A stretch of 64,000 nt of DNA from Brevibacterium pigmentatum (GTDB lineage Bacteria > Actinomycetota > Actinomycetes > Actinomycetales > Brevibacteriaceae), in the NCBI RefSeq assembly GCF_011617465.1, contig NZ_CP050153.1:1674001-1738000 (forward strand). The letters are read 5' to 3'. The translations under genes and the position numbers were made by a program. The notes under the pieces were generated by a model that had not been told where the DNA came from, ran no database searches, and was given only the letters and a program-made list of their open reading frames with translations. Positions 19,039 through 26,827 of this stretch are shown one piece after another; the first letter of the stretch is position 1; the number at the start of each line of letters is the position of its first letter.

Positions 19039-19706
19039 CGGAACTGCACATCAACGACCCGCTGGCGATGCGGGATCTCTCTGCTTTCACGTCTCTGGCC
19101 CATCGGGCGGATTCCGACGGAGCGATGCGGCTGCAGGTGGCCTCCGACGTCCTCGCCGCCACCGTGGCACCGCTGTTCCCGCACGGACTCGGCGACTCGA
19201 CGCCGCTGGTGCTGGCCATGCGGATGCTGCGCCTGGACGATCATGAACTCGACGGCTTCGACGAGGCGGTGCCGCTGTCGAACCTCCTCGACCGGTTTGC
19301 GCGCGACGAGAACGGAACCACTCTTCCGGTGCCGCCGAACTCCGTGCTCGTGTCGTGGACGGGGATCGCGCCTCCGCGTGGGGGTTGGGCCGAATACGAC
19401 ACGATCACGGTCGGACAGCTCCACGAGACGGCGGAGGCAGGGATCGCAGAGATCAGCACCGGTGCACCCGAGGGATCCGGAGGACATGCGGTCAAAGCTC
19501 TGCGCTCCCGGGTGTGGTCACGCGAGATGACAGGTGAGCAGGGGACCGGACTGCCCGGAGGACTGGCCTTCGCCGCCACCGCTCTGCGCTTCGTTCCGCC
19601 CGTCGGTCGCGATGATGACCGGCAGCTGCGCATCATGGAATCCGGAGGCTGGCTGCGCCTCGTCACCCCGGGCGGTCACCTGCTCACGCGCGTGCGGGGT
19701 CGGTGA
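19035..19706 (+). CDS. Conserved hypothetical protein coupled to a thioesterase
   Basis: A 223-residue soluble protein that I do not recognise. It has no signal peptide or transmembrane helix. It begins MTELHINDPLAMRDLSAFTS and contains a VLVSWTGIAPPRGGW segment and a basic end. The ATGA overlap with the upstream thioesterase gene implies co-translation. The ratio of acidic residues and the G/C-ending codons are normal for the window, so it appears native. A link to acyl-CoA metabolism is only suggested by position. Confidence 0.75.
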   Translation: MTELHINDPLAMRDLSAFTSLAHRADSDGAMRLQVASDVLAATVAPLFPHGLGDSTPLVLAMRMLRLDDHELDGFDEAVPLSNLLDRFARDENGTTLPVPPNSVLVSWTGIAPPRGGWAEYDTITVGQLHETAEAGIAEISTGAPEGSGGHAVKALRSRVWSREMTGEQGTGLPGGLAFAATALRFVPPVGRDDDRQLRIMESGGWLRLVTPGGHLLTRVRGR

Positions 19707-19728
19707 CACGCGCGCTCAGGGTCGGTGA

Positions 19729-20130
19729 TCAGCGGATGTTCGGATTCGTGTTGACCATCGCGGTCGCGGCCCGCTGGAAGTAGTCCCAGAACATCTCGTC
19801 GTACAGCGGCGGCAGACTCACATCATCGAGAGCCGCACGCATACAGCGCAGCCAGCGGTCACGGGCGTCGAAATCGATGGGGTAGTCGAAATGCCGCATC
19901 CGCAGTCGCGGGTGGCCGCGCTGCTCCTGATACGTCGACGGACCGCCGAAGTACTGTTCGAGGAACATCTGCAGACGGTGCTTCGCCCCCTCCAGCTCGT
20001 GGCCGTCCGGATACATCGCAATGAGCTGTGCATCGGCGTCGACATGCTGGTAGAACACGTCGACGAGGCGGGCGAACGTGTCATGTCCGCCGACGGCCTC
20101 GAAGATGGAGCCGTCAGTTGTCTGCGTCAT
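19729..20130 (-). CDS. glbO: Group II truncated haemoglobin
   Basis: A small haem protein of the trHbO class, which binds oxygen and may protect respiration or redox balance. The 133-residue protein has the family blocks SIFEAVGGHDTFARLVDVFY, then YFGGPSTYQEQRGHPRLRMRH containing the proximal-His region, and RDRWLRCM with the conserved Trp at G8 typical of group II. The ATG at 20130 follows GAAGGA with 8-9 bp spacing; the ORF upstream to 20187 has no homology. Its start lies inside the 3' end of the mscS gene (17-bp overlap), so translation may be coupled. Confidence 0.92.
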   Translation of the reverse strand: MTQTTDGSIFEAVGGHDTFARLVDVFYQHVDADAQLIAMYPDGHELEGAKHRLQMFLEQYFGGPSTYQEQRGHPRLRMRHFDYPIDFDARDRWLRCMRAALDDVSLPPLYDEMFWDYFQRAATAMVNTNPNIR

Positions 20131-21211
20131 CACTCGATCCTTCACTGGGGGAGTCTTCCTGCGCGGTGCTGCGGATCTCCTGGCCACTGGGCAGCGGCGA
20201 GGGATTCTCGGAGTCGCCTGCGGCCGCGGGGGCCATTGCCTGCTCCTTGTCCGGCAGGGTGCGCAGAACCGTCTCCTGCACCATACCGATCTGTCCGCCG
20301 CGCTTGGCCAGCTGGGTCATCAGTTCGGCACGGAAGGCACGCTCGACCATCCACTGCAGGTTCGGTTTGGTCTTGACCATGGTGCGGATGACGCGGTGGG
20401 AGCCCGACAGCGACTGGACACCGGCGATCTCCGGATCTTCGAGCATCGCCTTCGACAGCTCGGGATCCTTCCGCAGAGTGCGCGTGATGTCCTCGGTCAT
20501 CTCGCGGTATTCATCCATCGAGGTCCGGTAGTCGATGGGGATGTCGAGGACGGCGCGTGCCCAACCCTGGGACAGATTGCCCACGCGCAGGATCTCACCG
20601 TTGCGCACATGCCACAGGGTGCCCGTGAGGTCGCGGATCTGAGTGCGACGCAGGCCGACGTCCTCGACTTCGCCGACGGCCTCGCCGAGGTCGACGGTGT
20701 CACCGATTCCGTACTGGTCTTCGATGACGATGAAGAATCCCGACAGGTAGTCGCGGACGAGCTCCTGAGCACCGAAGGCGATGGCGACACCGGCGATACC
20801 GGCAGAAGCGAGGATCGGGGCGATGTTGAAGCTCAGGGCATCGAGGATCATGAGGACCGCGATGACGCTGACGAGGATCGTCGTCACCGACGACAGCATC
20901 CGTCCCACGGTCTTCGCTCGCTGGGCTCGGCGTTCCTTGATCGTCTGTTCATCGATCCCGGTGCGTTGGGCCTCAAGGGCAGTGGCGGAGAACTTCGTTC
21001 GGCCGGCGCTTTCAGCCTTCTCGCTGCCGACGGTGCCCTTGGCGACCGCGGTGGTGAACCTGCGGATGAAGAGCCGGATGACGAGATTGACGACGATGGC
21101 GCCGATGATGATGACGGTGATCTTCAGCGGCGCGCCGAGGAGGAACGACGCCCAATCGAAGTCACTTGCAGTCTGAACAGTGGTATCAATTGCTTCGGAA
21201 GTCATGATCAT
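20114..21211 (-). CDS. mscS: Small-conductance mechanosensitive channel (MscS family)
   Basis: An inner-membrane channel that opens under tension to release solutes after osmotic downshock. The protein has about 365 residues. The N-terminus carries a helix (ITVIIIGAIVVNLVIRLFI), followed by a charged loop with KERRAQRAKTVGRML and a second helix pair. The pore helix shows the MscS pattern ILASAGIAGVAIAFGAQELVRDYLSGFFIVIEDQYGIGD. The beta domain and cytoplasmic vestibule follow. The last 60 residues are acidic and disordered. Start may be ATG 21211 or ATG 21205. It lies 6 bp downstream of pepN and overlaps glbO. Confidence 0.92.
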   Translation of the reverse strand: MIMTSEAIDTTVQTASDFDWASFLLGAPLKITVIIIGAIVVNLVIRLFIRRFTTAVAKGTVGSEKAESAGRTKFSATALEAQRTGIDEQTIKERRAQRAKTVGRMLSSVTTILVSVIAVLMILDALSFNIAPILASAGIAGVAIAFGAQELVRDYLSGFFIVIEDQYGIGDTVDLGEAVGEVEDVGLRRTQIRDLTGTLWHVRNGEILRVGNLSQGWARAVLDIPIDYRTSMDEYREMTEDITRTLRKDPELSKAMLEDPEIAGVQSLSGSHRVIRTMVKTKPNLQWMVERAFRAELMTQLAKRGGQIGMVQETVLRTLPDKEQAMAPAAAGDSENPSPLPSGQEIRSTAQEDSPSEGSSDDADN

Positions 21212-21217
21212 TCGAGA

Positions 21218-23896
21218 TTAGCTGTGAAGGTTCAACGATCCCTTGGAAGCGCTGGACGCACGCTGAACCTGCAATGCGCGCTCCGCATCGGCGAGGTTCT
21301 CCCGCATCAGCCGCACCAGGCCCTTCGGCGCGGACGGGTGATCGTCGAGCCACCGCCGGGTGGCCTTGACTGTGGCAGAACTCACCGGCGGGTACAGTCG
21401 CAGAGTCATCGTCTGCGCCATCTCCAACGTGCGCGTCTCCCACCAACCGGCTACCCGGGCGAAGTACTCATCGGCGAAGGACCGCAGCGGTGCTTCGGCG
21501 GCGATGAGCTCTCCGGAGTCCTTCTGCAGACCGGTTCCGAAGCCCAGCGCCAGTGCCCCGAGTTCGGAGTTCGGCAGATCGGCATCGTCGACGATGCGGG
21601 TGAAGGTGCGTGATTTCGACGCCGAGGTGGGCCTGGAGGCGCGTGCGGTCGCGGCGTGGCGAACACCGGTGGCGCTGGGGTCCTTGCGGCTCATCTCCGC
21701 CACGGCGGAATCGTCGACGGCGTCGTTCGCAGACAGACCGATGATGATCTCCCACGTCAGGTCCGTGTCCAGAGTGATCCCATAGACGTTGTCCTTCTCA
21801 GCCCGCAGCCAGGACTTCAGGCGGTCCAGCTGCTCGGGCGTGGTTGCATGACGGATGAACCCGCGCACGAGTTGGAAGGCCTGATCCGTTCCCTCCTCGA
21901 CCGTTTCGAGCAGTTCGATGAAACGGTCGGCCACCTCGGCGTGCTTCGTCTCCCGCTCCTGCGGAGGCAGGTAGGAGGCGACCGCGGTGTCGAGCTGACG
22001 CATCTGCGTGAGCAGCCCGGACGAATGGGTGATGGCGCCCAGATGGGTGAGCACAGTGTTGATGTAGTCGTGGACGGGCCGTTCGCCGTCCCGGACCTCG
22101 TCCCACAGGGTGGCCAGAACGAGCAGCTGAGTGAGCGAATCGTCGAAGTCGCCCAGCCGGTGCGCCGCCGTTTCCATGCTGCGTGAGTCGAAGCGGACCT
22201 TGGCATAGCTGAGGTCGGCGTCGTTGACGACGATGACATCGGGCAGAGCCAGGCCACGGGCCTCGGTGACCTCGGCAGATTCGCCGTCGATGTCGAGCGG
22301 GAACGAATGGGTGCGCTTCAGTCGTCCCTGTCCGTTGTCCGAGTAGAAGCCGATGGCCAGTCGGTGCGGTCGCAGCGACGGCGTGGGCTGTCCCGGAATC
22401 GACCACGGCTTCTGAGTCACCTGCAGGGTCGAGATCGTCTGCTCGTCCGTCTTCGCCGCGTCGCCGGCTGCCTGACCGTCTTCGGCGGTGACGACGGCTT
22501 CGAGGAGGTTGACCCCGGATTCCTCGAGCCACAGCTTCGACCAGGCCTCCAGGTCCCTGCCCGAGGTGGCTTCGAGCTCGCTGAGGAGATCGGAGAGTTC
22601 GGTGTTCGACCAGGCGTGTTTGTCGAAGTAGCTCTTGAGACCGGAGAAGAACTCGTTGCGACCGACCCAGGCGACGAGCTGTTTGAGCACCGAGGCTCCC
22701 TTGGCGTAGGTGATTCCGTCGAAGTTGACTTCGACATCGGCGAGGTCCTCGATCGGGGCGACGATCGGGTGGGTGCTCGGCAGCTGATCCTGGCGGTAGG
22801 CCCAGGACTTCTCGATCGTGGCGAACGTCGTCCACGCATCGGCGAACTCGGTCGCCTCGGCCGTCGCCAGCGTCGACATGAACTCGGCGAACGACTCGTT
22901 GAGCCACAGATCGTTCCACCAGCGCATGGTCACGAGATCTCCGAACCACATATGAGCCAGTTCGTGGAGGATCGTCACCGTCCGGCGTTCGACCAGAGCC
23001 TCGGTGGGACGGGACCGGAACACATAGTTCTCGAGGATCGTCACGGCACCGGCATTCTCCATCGCTCCGGCATTGAACTCCGGGACGAAGAGCTGATCGT
23101 ACTTCTCGAACGGGTAGGCGACATCGAATTCGCGTTCGAAGAACTCGAAGCCGGCCTTCGTGATCCGGAACAGCTTCTCCGCGTCGAGATGCTCGAGCAG
23201 CGAGGCACGGCAGTACAGACCAAGGGGCACGACAGATCCGTCGGAGGACGTCAGCTGCGAATGCACGGATTCATAGGGGCCGGCGATGATCGCGGTGATA
23301 TACGACGAGATCGGGGTGGTGGGGGCGAACTGCCACACCGCCATGCCCGGTTGCGGGGTCTCTCCGAGTTCGGCGAAGGTCTCCTTCGGATCGCTCGGCG
23401 TCGGGGTGGGCGAATTCGAGACGACCGTCCACTTCTCCGGTGCGACGACGGTGAAGGAGTACGGAGACTTGATATCGGGCTGTTCGAAGACGGGGAAGAC
23501 ACGGCGCGCGTCGGGGACCTCGAACTGGGAGTAGAGGTAGACCTCGTCATCGATCGGGTCGACGAAGCGATGCAGGCCCTCGCCGGTATTCATATAGGAG
23601 AAATGAGCATCGACGATGAGCTCGTTCTCAGCCGCGAGACCGGGAAGGGTGATGCGGGCCGGTGCGACCACCTCGGTGAGGTCGAGGTCGGTGCCGTTGA
23701 GGCGGACGCGCTCGACGCTGGCGGTGATGGCGTCGATGAACGTCGTCGAATCCGATGCTGCAGCGAAGCGGATACGTGAGCGGACGCGGAAACTCTCACC
23801 AACTCCTGTGAGGATCAGAGTGTGCTCGTAGCTCGAGACGTCCACGTTGGCTGAACGTTCGCGTGCTTCGTCGCGGGTGAGGTTGTGTTGCGGCAC
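21218..23896 (-). CDS. pepN: Aminopeptidase N (M1 family zinc metallopeptidase)
   Basis: Cytosolic zinc aminopeptidase that removes N-terminal residues from peptides. The 892-residue length matches actinobacterial PepN. The substrate-binding GAMEN motif is at residues 277-281. The zinc site is HELAH at 311-315 with Glu334 in NESFAEF, giving the exact HExxH-x18-E spacing. The C-terminal half is the ERAP1-like helical domain. Start ATG 23896 gives MPQHNLTRDEARERSANVDV, standard for the family. It is followed closely by mscS and glbO, forming a likely pepN-mscS-glbO operon. Confidence 0.96.
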   Translation of the reverse strand: MPQHNLTRDEARERSANVDVSSYEHTLILTGVGESFRVRSRIRFAAASDSTTFIDAITASVERVRLNGTDLDLTEVVAPARITLPGLAAENELIVDAHFSYMNTGEGLHRFVDPIDDEVYLYSQFEVPDARRVFPVFEQPDIKSPYSFTVVAPEKWTVVSNSPTPTPSDPKETFAELGETPQPGMAVWQFAPTTPISSYITAIIAGPYESVHSQLTSSDGSVVPLGLYCRASLLEHLDAEKLFRITKAGFEFFEREFDVAYPFEKYDQLFVPEFNAGAMENAGAVTILENYVFRSRPTEALVERRTVTILHELAHMWFGDLVTMRWWNDLWLNESFAEFMSTLATAEATEFADAWTTFATIEKSWAYRQDQLPSTHPIVAPIEDLADVEVNFDGITYAKGASVLKQLVAWVGRNEFFSGLKSYFDKHAWSNTELSDLLSELEATSGRDLEAWSKLWLEESGVNLLEAVVTAEDGQAAGDAAKTDEQTISTLQVTQKPWSIPGQPTPSLRPHRLAIGFYSDNGQGRLKRTHSFPLDIDGESAEVTEARGLALPDVIVVNDADLSYAKVRFDSRSMETAAHRLGDFDDSLTQLLVLATLWDEVRDGERPVHDYINTVLTHLGAITHSSGLLTQMRQLDTAVASYLPPQERETKHAEVADRFIELLETVEEGTDQAFQLVRGFIRHATTPEQLDRLKSWLRAEKDNVYGITLDTDLTWEIIIGLSANDAVDDSAVAEMSRKDPSATGVRHAATARASRPTSASKSRTFTRIVDDADLPNSELGALALGFGTGLQKDSGELIAAEAPLRSFADEYFARVAGWWETRTLEMAQTMTLRLYPPVSSATVKATRRWLDDHPSAPKGLVRLMRENLADAERALQVQRASSASKGSLNLHS

Positions 23897-24088
23897 AGTG
23901 AGGTGACCTTCGCTTCGGGAACCGGGTGTACGCGGTCATTCTTTCATGGACATGCGCTCCCGGTGCGATATCGGCACCACGGATCGGGATTCGACCGCTG
24001 TCCCCGCACTCGGCGGGTATTGGTAGATTGAGTACTGACACGATGGGTGCCCGACACGGGCCCGCAAGCGGATGAAAGAGGAGAGACA

Positions 24089-24694
24089 GTGAGCAGAGAA
24101 ACACTCGATCTGTGGTTCGACACGGCCTGCCCATGGGCATGGATGACCTCGCGCTGGGGTCTCGAAGTGGCCAAGGTCCGCGACGTCGACGTGAAGTTCC
24201 ACCCGATGAGCCTGAACTTCCTCAACCGTGACAAGGACATTCCCGACGACTACCGCGCACTGATGAACCGGGCTCTGGCTCCGATGCGCATCGTCACCGC
24301 CGCTATCGCCGAACACGGGGATGACATCGCCGAACCGCTCTACACCGCGATCGGCACCCGCATCCACCCGGGTGGAGAGGAGGACTTCGAGAAAGCTGTG
24401 TCCGAGGCCCTCGCCGAACTGCAGCTGCCTGCCGAACTCATGAAGTACGGCGAGACCGAGGACTATGACGCCCAGCTCCAGGCTTCCCACGACGAGGCTC
24501 TGAGCTTGGTCGGCGACGATGTGGGCACGCCGATCTGCCGCGTCGCCGGAACCGCGTTCTTCGGTCCTGTCGTCACCCCCGCTCCGAAGGGAGAGGACGC
24601 CGGACGGCTCTTCGACGGCGTCCTCGCCGTCGCCTCGACACCGGGATTCTTCGAGCTCAAGCGCACCCGCGACCAGGGCCCGAGCTTCGACTGA
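24089..24694 (+). CDS. DsbA-like, mycothiol-dependent nitroreductase-type protein (Rv2466c-like), CPWA variant
   Basis: A 201-residue thioredoxin-fold protein closely resembling M. tuberculosis Rv2466c, a mycothiol-dependent reductase. The conserved blocks are DLWFDTACPW, MTSRWGLEVAKVRDVDVKFH, MSLNFLN, DVGTPICRVAGTAFFGPV and FFELKRTR near the end. Rv2466c has a CPWC active site; here the motif is Cys14-Pro-Trp-Ala17, leaving a single active-site cysteine, which would favour a monothiol mycothiol mechanism. The GTG at 24089 is chosen because of AAAGAGGAGA upstream and because it gives the family N-terminus. The gene is divergent from pepN, 192 bp away. Confidence 0.88.
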   Translation: MSRETLDLWFDTACPWAWMTSRWGLEVAKVRDVDVKFHPMSLNFLNRDKDIPDDYRALMNRALAPMRIVTAAIAEHGDDIAEPLYTAIGTRIHPGGEEDFEKAVSEALAELQLPAELMKYGETEDYDAQLQASHDEALSLVGDDVGTPICRVAGTAFFGPVVTPAPKGEDAGRLFDGVLAVASTPGFFELKRTRDQGPSFD

Positions 24695-24758
24695 GACGGG
24701 GCGGTCCGCACAATCAGCGGACTCGACCGATCCACACACCGCACCGAAAGGCAGACAT

Positions 24759-25232
24759 ATGAAGGTTCACCTCGGCACCGACCACGCCGGATTCGAATTC
24801 AAAGAGCTCCTCAAAGCTCACCTGGAGAAGGCAGGGCACGACGTCGTCGACCACGGCGCTCATGAATACGACGCCCTCGATGACTACCCGGCATTCTGCA
24901 TCGCCGCGGCGCAGGCCGTCGTCGATGATCAGGCCGCCGGACTCGACGCTCTCGGCGTTGTGATCGGCGGATCCGGAAACGGCGAGCAGATGGCCGCAAA
25001 CCTGGTCAAGGGCGCACGCACCGCTCTGGCCTGGAATCCGGAGATCTCGAAGCTGGCCCGCCAGCACAACAACGCTCAGATCGTCGCCGTCGGCGCCCGC
25101 CAGCACCCCGAAGCCGAAGCGATCGCCATCGTTGACGCCTTCCTGGCCGAGCCGTTCTCCGGCGACGAGCGCCACGAACGGCGCATCAACATCATGGCCG
25201 ACTATGAGGAGCAGGGCCAGCAGGCTCTGTGA
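24759..25232 (+). CDS. rpiB: Ribose-5-phosphate isomerase B
   Basis: Interconverts ribulose-5-phosphate and ribose-5-phosphate in the pentose phosphate pathway. The 157-residue RpiB/LacAB fold protein has MKVHLGTDHAGFEFKELL at the start and GVVIGGSGNGEQMAANLVKG as phosphate loop. RpiB enzymes of the mycobacterial type lack the catalytic Cys of E. coli RpiB and use Glu instead; the GSGNGEQ segment here (Gly-Glu in place of Cys) fits that type. The ATG at 24759 follows GAAAGGCAG. It is 64 bp downstream of the DsbA-like gene and may be co-transcribed. Confidence 0.93.
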   Translation: MKVHLGTDHAGFEFKELLKAHLEKAGHDVVDHGAHEYDALDDYPAFCIAAAQAVVDDQAAGLDALGVVIGGSGNGEQMAANLVKGARTALAWNPEISKLARQHNNAQIVAVGARQHPEAEAIAIVDAFLAEPFSGDERHERRINIMADYEEQGQQAL

Positions 25233-25262
25233 AAGTAAGAACACTGTGACGAGGAGGACACT

Positions 25263-26375
25263 GTGAAGATCCACGGCGCCGTGCTGCGGGAGATGAAGCG
25301 GCCCCGGCCCTTCGCCGGGTCGCAGCCGATCTCGATCGAGTCTCTCGAACTCGATGAACCGGGTCCCGGTGAGGTGCTCATCCGGATGACGGCCGCTGGG
25401 GTCTGTCACTCGGATCTCTCAGTCGTCGACGGAAACCGTCCCCGCCCGTTGCCGATGCTCCTCGGTCATGAAGGTGCGGGAGTCGTCGAGCAGCTCGGTG
25501 ACGGTGTCGATGACCTCGAGGTCGGCCAACAGGTCGTCACAGTGTTCCTGCCTCGGTGCGGGGAGTGCACGAACTGCCGTACCGACGGGAAGCTGCCCTG
25601 CACCCCGGGCAGTGCGACGAACGGTGCCGGAACTCTGCCGTTCGACGGTCACAAGGTCCGTCTCCATGAGGACACCGGCGCCGAGGTGCTCCACCACCTC
25701 GGCGCGTCCGTATTCGCCACTCATGCCGTGCTCAACCGTGCATCGGTCGTTCCCGTCGACGAGGACGTCCCCGCGTCCATCGCCGCTGTGCTCGGCTGCG
25801 CCGTGCTTACCGGAGGGGGAGCGGTCCTCAACGCCGGACGTCCCGGACCGGACGACGAAGTGATGATCGTCGGGCTCGGCGGGGTCGGAATGGCCGCACT
25901 CATCACGGCGCTGTCCATCGAGACCGCCGGCGTCATCGGCGTCGACGCGAACCCCGACAAACTCGTACGGGCGAAGGAACTCGGCGCCGTCGAGGTCTTC
26001 ACACCCGAGCAGCTGGGGGAGCGGAAGGCACCGATCGTCATCGAATGCGTCGGACATCCTCGGGCCTTCGAGACCGCGTTCTCGGCCACCGCTGTCGGCG
26101 GGACGACCGTGACCGTGGGACTTCCCGCACCAGATGCGCAGTCGAGCATCACCCCGGTGACTCTGACCGCCGAGGCGCGGACCGTGATCGGCTCCTATCT
26201 CGGGTCCGCGGTGCCGAGCCGAGACATCCCCATCTACGCCCAGCTGTGGCGGGAGGGCAAACTGCCCGTCGAGGAGCTCATCTCCGACACGATCTCACTG
26301 AGCGAGCTCAATGAGGCATTCGACGCGCTCTCCGACGGAACGGTCATCCGTCAGGTCATCGACTTCGAGGCCTGA
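25263..26375 (+). CDS. Zinc-dependent alcohol dehydrogenase (MDR family)
   Basis: An NAD(P)-dependent medium-chain dehydrogenase of 370 residues. Catalytic zinc ligands are visible in AAGVCHSD and LGHEGAGVVE. The structural zinc lobe CGECTNCRTDGKLPC has the CxxCxxCx7C spacing. The Rossmann motif is GLGGVGMAAL, followed by the acidic residue in GVDANPDKL that favours NAD. The family resembles long-chain or aryl-alcohol dehydrogenases; substrate cannot be read from sequence. The GTG at 25263 follows GAGGAGG closely. It lies 30 bp after rpiB and ends before a long palindromic terminator. Confidence 0.9.
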   Translation: MKIHGAVLREMKRPRPFAGSQPISIESLELDEPGPGEVLIRMTAAGVCHSDLSVVDGNRPRPLPMLLGHEGAGVVEQLGDGVDDLEVGQQVVTVFLPRCGECTNCRTDGKLPCTPGSATNGAGTLPFDGHKVRLHEDTGAEVLHHLGASVFATHAVLNRASVVPVDEDVPASIAAVLGCAVLTGGGAVLNAGRPGPDDEVMIVGLGGVGMAALITALSIETAGVIGVDANPDKLVRAKELGAVEVFTPEQLGERKAPIVIECVGHPRAFETAFSATAVGGTTVTVGLPAPDAQSSITPVTLTAEARTVIGSYLGSAVPSRDIPIYAQLWREGKLPVEELISDTISLSELNEAFDALSDGTVIRQVIDFEA

Positions 26376-26411
26376 GCTCTCGACGTAGGCGCTTGAGGCT
26401 GCCAGGAACGA

Positions 26412-26447
26412 CAAAGCCGCTCGGATCATATGATCCGAGCGGCTTTG
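26412..26447. terminator. Perfect 36-bp palindromic terminator
   Basis: CAAAGCCGCTCGGATCAT at 26412-26429 is followed directly by its exact complement to 26447. It lies between the alcohol dehydrogenase gene and the convergent tRNA-Pro gene, so it may stop transcription from both sides. Confidence 0.85.
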
Positions 26448-26452
26448 GTCTG

Positions 26453-26526
26453 TCGGGATGACAGGATTTGAACCTGCGACCCTCTGTTCCCAAAACAGAT
26501 GCGCTACCAAGCTGCGCCACATCCCG
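26453..26526 (-). tRNA. tRNA-Pro (anticodon TGG)
   Basis: On the minus strand the acceptor CGGGATG pairs with CATCCCG, the D arm GCGC lies beside AGCTTGGTA, the anticodon stem is TCTGT/ACAGA with loop TTTGGGA, and the T arm GCAGG/CCTGT closes TTCAAAT. Anticodon TGG is at 26490-26492. CCA is not encoded. Confidence 0.95.
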
Positions 26527-26647
26527 CGACGGCTCCTATCTAACCACAGGCGGGTCGGGACTTGCACCTTGCGAATCGAGCAAACCCGCTAATGCGACGC
26601 ACCTCACAGTGCAAATAGGCAAGTGACGCAGGTCACCGAATGTCGAT

Positions 26648-26677
26648 TTGGCGGTCGAGGAAGTTCTCGACTATAGT
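26648..26677 (+). promoter_or_regulatory. Sigma70-type promoter for tRNA-Gly
   Basis: TTGGCG at 26648-26653 and TATAGT at 26672-26677 are separated by 18 bp, and the mature tRNA begins 14 bp after the -10 box. The inverted pair TCGAGGAAGTTCTCGA overlaps the spacer. Confidence 0.6.
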
Positions 26678-26691
26678 CGAACTCGCAACAC

Positions 26692-26765
26692 GGGGATGTA
26701 GCTCAATGGTAGAGCCTCAGTCTTCCAAACTGATGGTGCGGGTTCGATTCCCGTCATCCCCTCCA
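26692..26765 (+). tRNA. tRNA-Gly (anticodon TCC), CCA encoded
   Basis: Acceptor GGGGATG pairs with CATCCCC, the D arm is GCTC/GAGC, the anticodon stem TCAGT/ACTGA carries loop CTTCCAA, and the T arm GCGGG/CCCGT closes TTCGATT. The anticodon is TCC. Discriminator T at 26762 is followed by encoded CCA at 26763-26765. Confidence 0.95.
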
Positions 26766-26766
26766 C

Positions 26767-26797
26767 AAGCCGGTCTGACCCGTTGGTCAGGCCGGTT
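26767..26797 (+). terminator. Terminator of tRNA-Gly
   Basis: AAGCCGGTCTGACC pairs with GGTCAGGCCGGTTT (one G-U pair) around a CGT loop, and a T-run (TTTTC) overlaps the end of the stem. It starts 1 bp after the CCA. Confidence 0.85.
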
Positions 26798-26827
26798 TTC
26801 TCATGCCCGGACAGGTAGGATCCTCCC

